DNA of 64,000 nucleotides from Neisseria dentiae (GCF_014055005.1 NZ_CP059570.1:806001-870000), one strand, 5' to 3'. Positions 44,683 to 54,401 are shown, numbered from the stretch's first letter. Notes: a model not told the origin generated them from the letters alone. Translations and numbers: made by a program.

Positions 44683-46452
44683 TTAACCGCAGGCCGCTTC
44701 GCCCACAAACATACGGCGGTTGTGAAAGGCGGCCAGCGTGCCGCGGTGGCCGATGCTCACGATAATGCTCTCGGGCAGGCGCTCGCGGATGAGCGTGTAA
44801 AGCGCGGCTTCGGTCGGTTCGTCGAGCGCGGCGGTGGCTTCGTCGAGCAGCACCATTTTCGGCTTCGTGAGCAGAATGCGCACAAACGCCACACGCTGCA
44901 ATTCGCCCGGCGAGAGCCGGTTTTGCCAATCGTCGGGCTTGTCGAGCTTGTCGGCGAGGTGGCCGAGACAGCAGGCCTGCATGGCGGCGGCCAGTTCGGG
45001 GTGGTGCGGATCGATATCGGGGTAGCACACGGCTTGGCGCAGGCTGCCTTGCGGTGTGTAGGGGCGTTGCGGCACAAACAGAATATCGCGGTGCGCGGGG
45101 CGGCCGATGGTGCCGCTGCTGCCGAACGGCCACAAGCCCGCCAGCGTGCGCAGCAGCGAGGTTTTGCCGCAGCCGCTGGGGCCTTGTATCAAGAGTGCGT
45201 CGCCGCTTTTAACATTCACGTTCAAGTTGTTCAGCAGCACGCCGCCGTTGTGGCGGTAGAGCGTTACGTTTTCGAGCGAGAGGCCGTCTGAAACCTCGTT
45301 AACCTGCGGCGTGCCGGTTTGTTTGATTTGGTTGGCGCTGGTGAGAAAACCGCTCAAACGCTCCAAACGGGCGCGGTAGGCGGTGAATTCTTCGTAGAAA
45401 TTGCGGAAAAACGATAAGGCGCGTTGCAGGCGGTTGAATGCCTGCACGGTTTGGTGCATATCGCCGATTTTGATTTGCCCGGCAAAAAAGCGCGGGGCTT
45501 GCAGCATCAGCGGCAAAAGCTGCACGCCTTGCGTGAGCAGGTCGTTGAAACCGTTCAAAGTAACGCTTTGGCGGGCGATTTTCCAGCGGTTACGGATAAT
45601 GGCGGCAAAACGTTCGCCAAGCTGCTGCCGTTCGCGCCATTCGCCGTTGTAAAACGCCACGCTCTCGGCATGGTCGCGCACGCGGATCAGCGAATAGCGG
45701 TAGTCGCCGTTGAGTTTTTCGTTGTCGTAGTTGTAGCGGATCAGCGGTTTGCCTATCCACATTGCCGCCACGGTGGAAAGCAGCACGAATACAAACACGA
45801 AAAACACCATGCCGCGCGGAATTTCAAAGCCGAACAGGCTCAAAATGCCCGACAGCCCCCATAAAACGATGGTGAATTCAATTGCCGAAATCACCGAATT
45901 GAGCATGCCGCGGATAAATTCGATGGTGGAAGCGATAAATTCCTGCGCATCCTGCTGGATACGCTGGTCGATATTGTCGGGCGCGTGGCGGCGCATTTGC
46001 AGGCGGTAATAGTTTTTATCGGCCAGCCAGCGTTCGGTGAGCACGGCGTTTAATTTTTCCGACCACTTAATCGCCAGCGCCTGATCGAGAAAATCGTTCA
46101 CGATGCCGTTGAACGTGCGCATCAGCACCACGCCCGCATTAATCAGCGCGAAAAACCAAAACGCCTGCGCTTTCGCATCTTGCAGGGCGCTGTATAGGCC
46201 GTTGTAGAAAAAGGTGTTTAAAACGTTCAGGCGGATTTCGGTGAGCAGCAGCAGCACCATCAGCGTAACCGTCAGCGCGGTTTTGGCGCCGCTTTTTTTA
46301 TCGATGCAGGGGCGCAGGATATACCAAAACTGTTTGCCGAAACGGGTTTTGCCCGCCAGAAAAACAATCAGCACCAAAGAGGCCATCACGCCGCCGAGGG
46401 TTTGCAGCAGCCACATCGGGCTGTCGTTGAGTTCGATTTGCCATTTTTCCAT
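44683..46452 (-). CDS. ABC transporter, SbmA/BacA- and YddA-like family (permease-ATPase fusion)
   Basis: A 589-residue protein with an N-terminal membrane domain of about six helices (the SbmA/BacA type: KSGAKTALTVTLMVLLLLTEIRLNVLNTFFYNGLYSALQ) fused to a C-terminal ATPase. The ATPase has Walker [13 protein letters not shown] (about residue 415), signature LSPGELQRVAFVRILL and Walker B MVLLDEATAALDE, with Q-loop FVPQRPYTPQG. The architecture matches E. coli YddA and ABCD (peroxisomal) transporters. The substrate (fatty acyl, vitamin or peptide) is unknown. A DUS is embedded, read as VSDGLSL (near residue 388). It is transcribed convergent with nothing; a DUS hairpin lies at 46475. Confidence 0.88.
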   Translation of the reverse strand: MEKWQIELNDSPMWLLQTLGGVMASLVLIVFLAGKTRFGKQFWYILRPCIDKKSGAKTALTVTLMVLLLLTEIRLNVLNTFFYNGLYSALQDAKAQAFWFFALINAGVVLMRTFNGIVNDFLDQALAIKWSEKLNAVLTERWLADKNYYRLQMRRHAPDNIDQRIQQDAQEFIASTIEFIRGMLNSVISAIEFTIVLWGLSGILSLFGFEIPRGMVFFVFVFVLLSTVAAMWIGKPLIRYNYDNEKLNGDYRYSLIRVRDHAESVAFYNGEWRERQQLGERFAAIIRNRWKIARQSVTLNGFNDLLTQGVQLLPLMLQAPRFFAGQIKIGDMHQTVQAFNRLQRALSFFRNFYEEFTAYRARLERLSGFLTSANQIKQTGTPQVNEVSDGLSLENVTLYRHNGGVLLNNLNVNVKSGDALLIQGPSGCGKTSLLRTLAGLWPFGSSGTIGRPAHRDILFVPQRPYTPQGSLRQAVCYPDIDPHHPELAAAMQACCLGHLADKLDKPDDWQNRLSPGELQRVAFVRILLTKPKMVLLDEATAALDEPTEAALYTLIRERLPESIIVSIGHRGTLAAFHNRRMFVGEAACG

Positions 46453-46474
46453 ATTGATTGAAGCGCACCGTGAA

Positions 46475-46502
46475 AGGCCGTCTGAAACGTTTCAGACGGC
46501 CT
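46475..46502. repeat. Inverted DUS pair between divergent genes
   Basis: AGGCCGTCTGAA and its complement with a 4-base loop. The genes on both sides are divergent, so a terminator role is unlikely. Confidence 0.6.
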
Positions 46503-46677
46503 TTATATAGCCGGCAAACATTTTCCGCCGCAAGGTAATGCCGTGGCGGGAAAGTGGGCGGTCATAAGGTTTGAAAAGATAAACAATGTAAATATAAACG
46601 AGAATATTTGTGAAGTAAAAACAACGGATTGAAAAATTTTACAAAGCCGTTTTTTTAATATTCCGATAACTTCGAAT

Positions 46678-46729
46678 TATAATACGCCGAAATGATGCAA
46701 GTGAAGATAATTCTCAAAATTGATTTATC
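46678..46729 (+). promoter_or_regulatory. Candidate promoter and Fur-like site of the TonB-dependent receptor
   Basis: TATAAT (46678-46683) could be a -10 element, with a weak -35 (TTAATA, 46655-46660) 17 bases upstream. Downstream, GATAATTCTC...GATTTATC at 46706-46729 is an imperfect inverted GATAAT-type repeat that resembles a Fur box. The 315-base gap is AT-rich apart from a DUS hairpin. Confidence 0.35.
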
Positions 46730-46766
46730 TATTGTTTAATTTTATCTAACCTAACAGAGTATGCGC

Positions 46767-49040
46767 ATGAAAAAACAAACACATAAAATCGCCTTGCTGC
46801 CTTTGCTGGTTTTGCAGGCATGGGCTTATGCCGATACAACCGCTGCGACCGCTGCGCCGGCGGCAGCCGAAAATGCCGAAATCGAAACCGTGGTGGTAAA
46901 GGGCAGGGCGGCGAAATCTTATTCCATCGCCAGCGACGGCGACCTGCGCGACCGCGTGAACTTGGGCCTGCTCGGCAAAGCCAACGCTTTTACCGCGCCG
47001 ATTACCGTGGTGAACTACGATGAAAAAGCCCTCAACAACACCGAAGCGCGCACTTTGGTGGATGCCGTCGCCAAAAACGATGCTTCCACATGGCAGTTCG
47101 GCGGCGAGAGCAACACGCTCACCGGCCTGTATTTCCGCGGCTATCAGTTAGACGCGCGCCAATTCAGCGTAAACGGCCTGGCCGGTATGTACGGCACGCA
47201 GGGCACGTCCAGCGTGCAGGTGGCTTCGGCGCAGCTGATTAAAGGCGCGTCCACCGCCGTAAACGGCATGGACCCCGAAGGCGCGGTATCCGGCGCGGTA
47301 AATATCGAAACCAAAAAAGCCGCCGACGAAGGCAACCGCAAAATCGGTTTGGGCTGGTTCAGCGACAGCCGCGCACAAGGCACATTCGATTTGGGCCAAC
47401 GTTTCGGCAGCGACAAGCAGTTCGGCGTGCGCGCGAACGGCAAGCTGCGCCACGGCGACACCCCGCGCGACGGCTTTAGCGAAGACAACAAAGAATTCGC
47501 GCTCAATGCCGATTACCGTGGCGAAAAACTGCGCGTGGCGTTCGATTCCATTTATTCCAAACGCAAAGTTAACGGCGGCCGCGCCCGTATTCAAGATATC
47601 CAAAACGCCAACGGCCGCCTGTTTGACGCGCCCGACGGCAAAACCAATCTGTTACCAAGCTGGAACTGGCAGAATACCGTCGGCCAAACCAATATGCTGA
47701 CGTTTGAATATGACCTTGACGCACCGGTGCAAATCACCGGCGGCATCGGTTACAACAAAGCGCGTTATTACGGCACACTGATTTCGCCGACCGCCTGCGC
47801 AAGCGCGACGGCAACAAGTGCGCAGAGCGGAAACAATTGCGACGGTACGCAATACACCACCGGCCGCGCCCGCATGACCGACCAATATTTCCGCACCCTG
47901 AGCATGAATCTGGCAGCGCGCGGCGAATTTGAAACCGGGCCGGTAAGCCACAACTGGAGTGCGGCATTCGACCGCATCATCCGCAACCGCACCACGCTGC
48001 AAAGCGCGCAAAGTGCAGCCAGCAGCAGCCGCGTGATTACGCCTTACGGCGCAACCAGTATTGAAGAGCAGTTGGCGGCATACAGCCCCACTATCCCGAC
48101 AGCGATGAGCACCAGCTTGGATACCGGCACCAAGGTTAACAGCTTTGCTTTATCCGACACCTTGGGCTTTGCCGGCAACAAATACCGCCTGACTTTGGGC
48201 GGCCGCTATCAAATGGTTGACCAAGAAGACAAAATAGAAGGGCGAAGTGTTGATGCCGCACGCTTCAGCCCCATGGCCATGGCCGCTTGGGTGCCTTCGC
48301 CTGATTTAGTGGTTTACGGCAACTATATGGAAGATTTGGAGCCTTCCGAACTACGCATAGATGATGACGGCAACGCAACCATGGCCGACCCGCGCGTCAG
48401 CCGCCAGTTTGAAATCGGCGTGCGCAAAAACTGGGGCGATTTCGTTACCACGCTGAATGCTTTCCAAATCACCCGCCCGGGTTATTGGCGCGGCACCACC
48501 ACCACCGGCACCGATTTTGCCGCCTTGAGTGCCGCAGGTTTGGCTTACAGCGGCAAAGAGCAGGGTAAAGAGCGCAACCGCGGTATCGAGTTCAACGCTT
48601 ATGCCAATCTGTTAAACCAAACTTTGCGCCCGAGCTTCGGCATTATGTATCTGCAATCGCGTGTGAAAGATTATCCGAATGCTGCCGACAATCTGGTGAG
48701 CGGCGTGCAGGTGGCTAATCCGCGCGTAATCGCCAAAGCAGGCATCGAATGGGATACGCCGTTTGTTAAGGGCTTGACTTTGAGCAGCAATGTCCAATAT
48801 TTCGGCAAATCCTACCAGCGCACCGATAAGGCTTACGCGTTCCCGTCGTACACGCTGGTGGACGTGGGCGCACGCTACAAAACCAAACTGGGCGGCAAAA
48901 ACGCTTTAACGGTTAGCGGTGCGGTGGAAAACCTGTTCAACAAAAACTACTGGCAGGTTCAGCGCGGCCAATACGACCGCAGCTTCGCCGTGCTGGGTAT
49001 GCCGCGCACCTATTGGCTGAAAGCCGAGCTGGAGTTTTAA
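46767..49040 (+). CDS. TonB-dependent siderophore-type outer membrane receptor
   Basis: A 757-residue outer membrane protein. The start at 46767 (MKKQTHKIALLPLLVLQAWAYA) gives a signal peptide; an ATG two codons earlier (46761) is also possible. A TonB box (IETVVVKG) precedes the plug domain (ITVVNYDEKALNNTEARTLVDAVAKNDASTW and SVQVASAQLIKGASTAVNGMDPEGAVSGAVNIETK). The C-terminal barrel ends YWLKAELEF with a terminal Phe, as needed for outer membrane assembly. Length fits a ferrichrome/ferric-siderophore receptor. The ligand is not determinable. Adjacent genes do not include a siderophore ABC transporter. A possible Fur site lies upstream. Confidence 0.9.
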   Translation: MKKQTHKIALLPLLVLQAWAYADTTAATAAPAAAENAEIETVVVKGRAAKSYSIASDGDLRDRVNLGLLGKANAFTAPITVVNYDEKALNNTEARTLVDAVAKNDASTWQFGGESNTLTGLYFRGYQLDARQFSVNGLAGMYGTQGTSSVQVASAQLIKGASTAVNGMDPEGAVSGAVNIETKKAADEGNRKIGLGWFSDSRAQGTFDLGQRFGSDKQFGVRANGKLRHGDTPRDGFSEDNKEFALNADYRGEKLRVAFDSIYSKRKVNGGRARIQDIQNANGRLFDAPDGKTNLLPSWNWQNTVGQTNMLTFEYDLDAPVQITGGIGYNKARYYGTLISPTACASATATSAQSGNNCDGTQYTTGRARMTDQYFRTLSMNLAARGEFETGPVSHNWSAAFDRIIRNRTTLQSAQSAASSSRVITPYGATSIEEQLAAYSPTIPTAMSTSLDTGTKVNSFALSDTLGFAGNKYRLTLGGRYQMVDQEDKIEGRSVDAARFSPMAMAAWVPSPDLVVYGNYMEDLEPSELRIDDDGNATMADPRVSRQFEIGVRKNWGDFVTTLNAFQITRPGYWRGTTTTGTDFAALSAAGLAYSGKEQGKERNRGIEFNAYANLLNQTLRPSFGIMYLQSRVKDYPNAADNLVSGVQVANPRVIAKAGIEWDTPFVKGLTLSSNVQYFGKSYQRTDKAYAFPSYTLVDVGARYKTKLGGKNALTVSGAVENLFNKNYWQVQRGQYDRSFAVLGMPRTYWLKAELEF

Positions 49041-49060
49041 TTTAACCGGCATTAACCGAC

Positions 49061-49089
49061 AGGCCGTCTGAAATCTTTTCAGACGGCCT
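49061..49089 (+). terminator. Inverted DUS pair after the TonB-dependent receptor
   Basis: AGGCCGTCTGAA and complement with a 5-base loop, 20 bases after the stop. The rest of the 280-base gap has another DUS, a perfect family R palindrome (49162-49192) and a family E-like end. Confidence 0.75.
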
Positions 49090-49161
49090 GTAACTTTTGC
49101 AAAGCTATCTTAAAGGCCGTCTGAAACGCATATAGTGAATTAACTTAATAATCAGGATACA

Positions 49162-49192
49162 CGTCATGCTCGGGTCAAGCCCGAGCATGACG
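49162..49192. repeat. Palindromic repeat, family R (perfect 31-base copy)
   Basis: Identical to the copy at 11830-11860: CGTCATGCTCGGG, TCAAG, CCCGAGCATGACG. Confidence 0.8.
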
Positions 49193-49319
49193 GCAGTTTG
49201 GATATTTCAGACGGCCTGAGGTTTTGCAAAAGCTTCGGCCGATTCGTGCCAAAGTCGGGTAAAATGCAGCTTTTTTATTCCAACAATCTCAACAATCTCT
49301 TTATTTTCCGGACTATTTT

Positions 49320-51188
49320 ATGGCAGCAGAAGGTGCGGGCGAACTGGTTAAAATGGTTGCCCTGCTCGGCTCGGCGGTGGTGGCCGTGCCTTTGTTCAAA
49401 CGCTTGGGGCTGGGTTCGGTACTCGGTTATCTGGCGGCGGGTTTGGTTATCGGCCCGTTCGGCCTGAAACTGTTCGACGACCCGCAGGCGATTATCCATA
49501 TTGCCGAATTGGGCGTGGTGATGTTTCTGTTTATTATCGGCCTCGAAATGAACCCCTCGCATCTGTGGGCCTTGCGCCGCCAGATTTTCGGTTTGGGCAG
49601 TTTGCAGGTGGTGTTGGCCGCCTTTATGCTCACGCTGGTGGGCATTTTCGGTTTCGATGCACCCTGGCAGGTGGCGTTCGTTTGCGCTTCGGGTTTCGTG
49701 CTCACTTCTACGGCGATTGTGATGCAGGTATTGGGCGAGCGCAACGAGCTGGCCAGCCGCGGCGGGCAGCGCATGGTGTCGATTCTGCTGTTTGAAGATT
49801 TGCTGATTGTGCCGCTGCTGGCGATTGTGTCTTTCCTTGCGCCGCATGATCCGGCGCAGGCCGCCGAAACCGGCTCGGTGTGGCTGAAGCTGGGCACAGC
49901 GGCATTATCGGTGGCGGTGCTGGTGGCGGCCGGTTTGTGGTTGCTGAACCCGCTGTTCCGCGTGTTGGCCAAATCCAAGGCGCGCGAAGTGATGACGGCG
50001 GCGGCGCTGCTGGTGGTGCTGGGCGCGGCCTTGCTGATGGAAGAAGGCGGCCTGTCGATGGCGATGGGGGCGTTTGTGGCCGGCGTGCTGCTGTCGGAAT
50101 CCAGTTTCCGCCACCAGCTCGAGGCAGACATCGAACCTTTCCGCGGCCTGCTGCTCGGTCTGTTTTTCCTCGGCGTGGGCATGGCGCTGGATTTAAATGT
50201 GGTGGCGCAAAACTGGCAGATTATCGTGTCGGGCGTGCTGGCTCTGATGGCGGCCAAGGCGGCGGTGATTTACTTTGTGGCGCGGGCGGCGAAAAGCAGC
50301 CGTGCCGAAGCGGCGGAGCGTGCGGTGATGATGGCGCAGGGCGGCGAATTTGCCTTTGTGCTGTTTTCGGCGGCGTTTTCGCAGAAAGTGATTGATGCCA
50401 CCGTGAATGCCAATATGACGGCGATTGTGGTGCTGTCGATGGCGCTGACGCCGCTGTTTCTGATTCTGCACGGCAAATACCTCGCCCCGCGCCTGAAGCA
50501 GCAAGGTGCGGAACGCGAAAACGATGAAATTCACGAGCAAAAAGCGGTGATTGTGGTCGGCATGGGGCGTTTCGGCCAAATCACCAGCGATATTTTGAAT
50601 ATGTGCGGCTACCCGCTGACCATTATCGACAAAGACCCGGTAATGGTGGACGGCATGAACAAATACGGTGTCAAAACCTATTTCGGCGATGCTTCGCGGC
50701 CGGAGCTGCTGTATACCGCCGGCATCGAAAAGGCGCAATTGCTGGTGGTGGCGATAGACGATAAAGAACAGGCGCTGCATATTGTCGAATTCGCCCGCAA
50801 GGTCAATCCCGGCCTCAAAATCATCGCCCGCGCTTATGACCGTATCCACACCTTCAAGCTCCATCGTGCCGGCGTGGATGTTGCCGTGCGCGAAACCTTC
50901 GATTCCGCCGTGCGCACCGGCCGCACCGCGCTCGAAGTGTTGGGCATGGAAAAAGGCAAGGCCGACGAAATCAGCCGCTTTTATTTCCACCGCGACCGCG
51001 CCCATTTGGCGAGAACGGCAGCGATATATGATCCGGCAAAAGCCATCTTCCAAAACGAGGATATGCTCAGGGTATCGAAGCGGGAAGACGCCGAAACCGC
51101 CGCCATGATTCAGGCGCTGATGCGCGGCGAAGTGGTGGAATGGCCCGACGAGATGACGGACAGCGACAAAATCTCGTCATTGAAATAA
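49320..51188 (+). CDS. Kef-type potassium/proton antiporter (CPA2) with TrkA-N domain
   Basis: A 622-residue protein. The N-terminal half is a CPA2 transporter with about twelve helices, starting AGELVKMVALLGSAVVAVPLFKRLGLGSVLGYLAAGLVIGPFG, and carrying the ion-site VCASGFVLTSTAIVMQVL and FLFIIGLEMNPSHLWALR. The C-terminal half is an RCK_N (TrkA-N) Rossmann domain: AVIVVGMGRFGQITSDILNMCGYPLTIIDKDP and RKVNPGLKIIARAYDRIH. KefB/KefC proteins release K+ in exchange for H+ on electrophile stress and are gated by glutathione adducts. No KefF/KefG partner is adjacent, unless the pirin or AzoR elsewhere plays that role. Confidence 0.88.
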   Translation: MAAEGAGELVKMVALLGSAVVAVPLFKRLGLGSVLGYLAAGLVIGPFGLKLFDDPQAIIHIAELGVVMFLFIIGLEMNPSHLWALRRQIFGLGSLQVVLAAFMLTLVGIFGFDAPWQVAFVCASGFVLTSTAIVMQVLGERNELASRGGQRMVSILLFEDLLIVPLLAIVSFLAPHDPAQAAETGSVWLKLGTAALSVAVLVAAGLWLLNPLFRVLAKSKAREVMTAAALLVVLGAALLMEEGGLSMAMGAFVAGVLLSESSFRHQLEADIEPFRGLLLGLFFLGVGMALDLNVVAQNWQIIVSGVLALMAAKAAVIYFVARAAKSSRAEAAERAVMMAQGGEFAFVLFSAAFSQKVIDATVNANMTAIVVLSMALTPLFLILHGKYLAPRLKQQGAERENDEIHEQKAVIVVGMGRFGQITSDILNMCGYPLTIIDKDPVMVDGMNKYGVKTYFGDASRPELLYTAGIEKAQLLVVAIDDKEQALHIVEFARKVNPGLKIIARAYDRIHTFKLHRAGVDVAVRETFDSAVRTGRTALEVLGMEKGKADEISRFYFHRDRAHLARTAAIYDPAKAIFQNEDMLRVSKREDAETAAMIQALMRGEVVEWPDEMTDSDKISSLK

Positions 51189-51258
51189 ACGTTGAAATAA
51201 AGGTCTCGGGCAATACGCGCATGGCCTGACGCCATCGGAAAATATGAAAGGAATATTG

Positions 51259-52158
51259 ATGAACATCGAAAAATTCACCGCCGCAACCAAAGACGTGGGC
51301 GGTATCCCTGTCGCCCGCCTGCTGCCGCAGGGCAGCCGCCGCACCATCGGTGCATGGTGCTTTCTCGACCACGCAGGCCCCGCCGAATTCGCGGCAGATT
51401 CAGACGGCCTTCAGGTCGGCTCCCACCCCCACACCAATCTGCAAACCTTCACTTGGATGCTGGCAGGCGAAGTGTGGCATCAGGACAGCCTGGGTTTCCG
51501 CCAACTGATCCGCCCCAAGCAGGTCAACCTGATGACCGCCGGCACCGGCAGCGCGCGCGGCATCGCCCATACCGAACAAACGCCCGACGGCATCAAGGAA
51601 TTACACGCCGTGCAATTGTGGATTGCGCTGCCGATGAACCAAGAAATCGAACCCGGTTTCCAACATTATCCCGAGCTGCCCGAATGGCAGGAAAACGGCG
51701 TGCACCATGTGCTCACCACCGGCAGCTTCGGCGGCCATACCGCGCCCACTGCCCAACACAGCCCGCTGGTGGGCGTGGATATGCAGTTCGACCAATCCGC
51801 ACGCATCAGCATTCCCGCACAAGCCGGTTGGGAATACGGCGTGTTGGTGATTGCCGGCAGCATCAGCGTGGGCGGGCAGACCTTTGCTGCTGACGAGCTG
51901 GCCTTTATCGAAGCCGGCGGTGCTGAATCGTTTACGCTCGAAGGCGAAGCCGGCAGCCACATCATGCTCTTGGGCGGCGAGCCGCTGCCGCACCCCACCG
52001 TGATTTGGTGGAATTTCGTTGCCGACAGCCGCGAAGCCCTGCAACAGGCCGTGGCCGACTGGAACGGCGGCAGCAGCCGTTTCGGTGCGGAAATCGATTT
52101 GGGCGGCACCAAGCTGAAACGTTTGGTTGCACCGGAAGTGCCGCAAGGTTTGCGTTAA
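51259..52158 (+). CDS. Pirin family protein
   Basis: A 299-residue bicupin. The N-terminal cupin carries SHPHTNLQTFTWMLAGEVWHQDSLG with the His residues for a metal, and ELHAVQLWIALP; the C-terminal cupin has GSISVGGQTFAADELAFIEAG. Pirins bind Fe and have been linked to quercetin oxygenase activity and to gene regulation; the role here is unknown. The start at 51259 (MNIEKF) has AAAGGA six bases upstream; a frame to 51244 is open. An uptake sequence near the N-terminus is read as DSDGLQV. Confidence 0.87.
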   Translation: MNIEKFTAATKDVGGIPVARLLPQGSRRTIGAWCFLDHAGPAEFAADSDGLQVGSHPHTNLQTFTWMLAGEVWHQDSLGFRQLIRPKQVNLMTAGTGSARGIAHTEQTPDGIKELHAVQLWIALPMNQEIEPGFQHYPELPEWQENGVHHVLTTGSFGGHTAPTAQHSPLVGVDMQFDQSARISIPAQAGWEYGVLVIAGSISVGGQTFAADELAFIEAGGAESFTLEGEAGSHIMLLGGEPLPHPTVIWWNFVADSREALQQAVADWNGGSSRFGAEIDLGGTKLKRLVAPEVPQGLR

Positions 52159-52213
52159 ACAAAGCGGACGGAATTTTTGCAAGCCGTTCAGGCCGTCTGA
52201 AATATCCGACTGT

Positions 52214-52292
52214 CGTCATGCTCAGGCTTGACCCAAACATCTGTTATTCCCTTTAAAACAACAAGATGCCCGGGTCAAGCCTGAGCATGACG
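52214..52292. repeat. Family R repeat, decayed paired units
   Basis: CGTCATGCTCAGGCTTGACC and the inverted GATGCCCGGGTCAAGCCT ... ATGACG flank a 25-base spacer. Confidence 0.6.
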
Positions 52293-52320
52293 CAGAGGTT
52301 TTAAGATGCCGAAATAGCTT

Positions 52321-52518
52321 GAGACCTTTGCAAAAATACCTTAAGGCCGTCTGAAATGCTTAAATCCCGTCATTCCCGCGTAGGCGGGAATCCAGATGGA
52401 AATATTGAAGTATTGATTAAACAAATACTTGGATGCCAAGTGTCTGGATTCCCGCCTACGCGGGAATGACGGAATTCAGGTTTTTTCAGATAGTAATTTG
52501 AATTTTGCAAAGGTCTCA
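52321..52518. repeat. Composite repeat: family E ends enclosing a pair of dRS3 sequences
   Basis: GAGACCTTTGCAAAAATACC and AATTTTGCAAAGGTCTC enclose a DUS and two dRS3 sequences at 52372-52391 and 52448-52467 in inverted orientation. It is the second of three such composites and lies in the 480-base gap between the pirin gene and the gap terminator. Confidence 0.75.
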
Positions 52519-52584
52519 GCTTGTAAAGGTTTTTGGCCGTCTGAAAAAAACATTGCGGATGTTCAAAGGCCTCAACCTTCAAAT

Positions 52585-52619
52585 AAAAAAACCTTGCGGA
52601 AATACCGCAAGGTTTTTTT
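52585..52619 (-). terminator. Rho-independent terminator of the GAPDH gene
   Basis: AAAAAACCTTGCGG and its complement CCGCAAGGTTTTTT form a short, perfect stem with U-run on both strands, 21 bases beyond the GAPDH stop. Not DUS-based. Confidence 0.85.
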
Positions 52620-52639
52620 ATAGTGGCTGAGAAATGCGT

Positions 52640-53668
52640 TCACTCGAAAGGGGTTACTTCCAAACCGAACATCGCGCGGGCGGTGTTGAGCATCTGGCAG
52701 CTGAAGCCCCATTCGTTGTCATACCACGAGAACACTTTCACCATATTGCCCGCCGTTACTTTGGTGAGCGTGCTGTCGAAATTGCTGGCTTGGGTGGTGT
52801 GGTTGAAATCCATAGAAACCAGCGGCAGGGTGTTGTAACCGAGCACGCCTTTCATCGCGCCTTCGGAGGCGGCTTTCACGATGCTGTTGATTTCCGCCAC
52901 GCTGGTGTCGCGGCCCGCTTCGAAACTCAAATCAACCAAAGAAACGTTTACCGTGGGCACGCGGATGGCCAGGCCGTCCAAACGGCCTTTCAATTCGGGC
53001 AGCACCAAGCCCACCGCTTTGGCCGCGCCGGTTTTGGTGGGAATCATGTTTTCCACGCCGCTACGGGCGCGGCGCAGGTCTTTGTGGCGCACGTCGGTAA
53101 CGGTTTGGTCGTTGGTGAGGGCGTGGATGGTGGTCATCAGGCCTTTGTTGATGCCGATGCCTTCGTGCAGGGCTTTGGCAACGGGAGCCAGGCAGTTGGT
53201 GGTGCACGATGCGTTGGAAACCACGGTCATTTCGGGCGTGAGCACATCATGGTTTACGCCGTAAACCACGGTGGCGTCAACGTCTTCGTCGGCAGGTGCC
53301 GAAATCAGCACTTTTTTGGCACCCGATTCGAGATGGACTTTGGCGGCGGCTTTGCTGGTAAACGCGCCGGTGCATTCCATCACCAAATCCACACCCAAGA
53401 GTTCCCACGGCAGTTCGGCGGGGTTGCGGGTGGAAAAGAATGGGATTTTGCGGCCGTTGATAATCAGGTGGTTTTCATCGTAGGAAACATCGGCGGCAAA
53501 GCGGCCGTGAACGGTGTCGAACTTGGTGAGATGGGCATTGGTTTCGAGGCTGCCGCTGGCGTTTACCGCCACGACTTCGAGTTGTTTTTCCAGTTTGTAA
53601 TCATAGATTGCGCGCAATACTTGTCGTCCGATGCGGCCGTAGCCGTTGATGGCAATCTTAATGCCCAT
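52640..53668 (-). CDS. gap: Glyceraldehyde-3-phosphate dehydrogenase, GapB-like
   Basis: A 342-residue tetrameric-type GAPDH with the Rossmann motif [13 protein letters not shown], the catalytic Cys155 in SNASCTTNC and His in TTIHALTND. At the position where NAD-specific enzymes usually have Asp (VAINDL), it reads VAVNASGS, as in Bacillus GapB, an NADP-favouring enzyme used in gluconeogenesis. I therefore infer a GapB-like cofactor choice, not proven. It is a single-gene unit ended by the terminator at 52585-52619. Confidence 0.92.
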   Translation of the reverse strand: MGIKIAINGYGRIGRQVLRAIYDYKLEKQLEVVAVNASGSLETNAHLTKFDTVHGRFAADVSYDENHLIINGRKIPFFSTRNPAELPWELLGVDLVMECTGAFTSKAAAKVHLESGAKKVLISAPADEDVDATVVYGVNHDVLTPEMTVVSNASCTTNCLAPVAKALHEGIGINKGLMTTIHALTNDQTVTDVRHKDLRRARSGVENMIPTKTGAAKAVGLVLPELKGRLDGLAIRVPTVNVSLVDLSFEAGRDTSVAEINSIVKAASEGAMKGVLGYNTLPLVSMDFNHTTQASNFDSTLTKVTAGNMVKVFSWYDNEWGFSCQMLNTARAMFGLEVTPFE

Positions 53669-53914
53669 TTTTTAGTCCTTTTGTGAATAGCGGTGTTGGA
53701 AAATATGCAGGCCGTCTGAAACGCTGCTGCGGAAAACGCGGATTATACCGCGTTGTAGTGCGGTGTAGTCAAGGTAAAGTTACAGATCATTACAAGAAAT
53801 AAAATGGGCTTCCTGAGAGTTAGATAGAACAGCTTAACTTACATTAGAAATCAATTAAAAATCGTTTGTTTTATTTCTGAAATGATGGGAGATTAGTTTT
53901 AACTTCAATACATC

Positions 53915-54401
53915 TAGATAGTGTAGTCACAGTATTTTCAACCACATCGCAATAATTCGGATTTCTATTGCCGCAACAAATGAAGCCAATCTCTTCGCGT
54001 AACTCATGGTAATACTCCGCCAACGCTTAAAATCCAAAAAGTGGTTTTCTACCAAGCAGGTGGTAACATACAGATAGCGGACAAAAAACAGCTACTCCTT
54101 TGAGCGCTAGTTTCGTCCAAATGCCTTTGTTGCGCCAACGGATGAAGCAGCACTGAGTGTTACTCCAGCCGCCGTAATTGGGCGGCAGGTCACGCGAGGG
54201 TACGCCGGTATGCAGTATTCAGAAAACGGCATTGATGAATTGCTTGTTATCTCTTGCCTGATCGCCCCGGCTGTCTTTGCACCCGGGTAAATGGGCTTCG
54301 ATAAGGCACCATTAATGGTCTGATGTTGGTGGGTAGGTACTTGTTTAGGGTGATGAGGGCAGGATAGTCTCATGTTGTGCGGATTGTGACTACGCTATCT
54401 A
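53915..54401 (-). pseudogene. Remnant of an IS5-family element (internally deleted)
   Basis: Ends TAGATAGTGTAGTCAC (53915-53930) and GTGACTACGCTATCTA (54386-54401) form an imperfect inverted repeat, and the minus-strand interior contains scattered IS5 transposase pieces: DLPPNYGGWSNTQCC...RWRNKGIWTKL near the middle and SYAKRLASFVAAIEIRIIAMWLK near the left end. It is about half the usual length, with stop codons between. The rest of the 850-base gap (53669-53914 and 54402-54518) is AT-rich; a DUS lies at 53707. Confidence 0.7.

Noticed and set aside
46475..46502. DUS hairpin upstream of the TonB-dependent receptor as a terminator
   Set aside because: It lies between divergent genes, so no transcript from an adjacent gene ends there.
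49320..52158. Kef antiporter plus pirin as a functional pair (pirin in place of KefF/KefG)
   Set aside because: The pirin is a cupin, not a flavodoxin-like KefF/KefG, and it has its own ribosome site about 70 bases downstream. Proximity alone is weak evidence.
52634..53686. Plus-strand open frame opposite the GAPDH gene (350 residues)
   Set aside because: It is a shadow frame with low-complexity Gly, Val, Phe and His composition; the GAPDH motifs on the minus strand are decisive.
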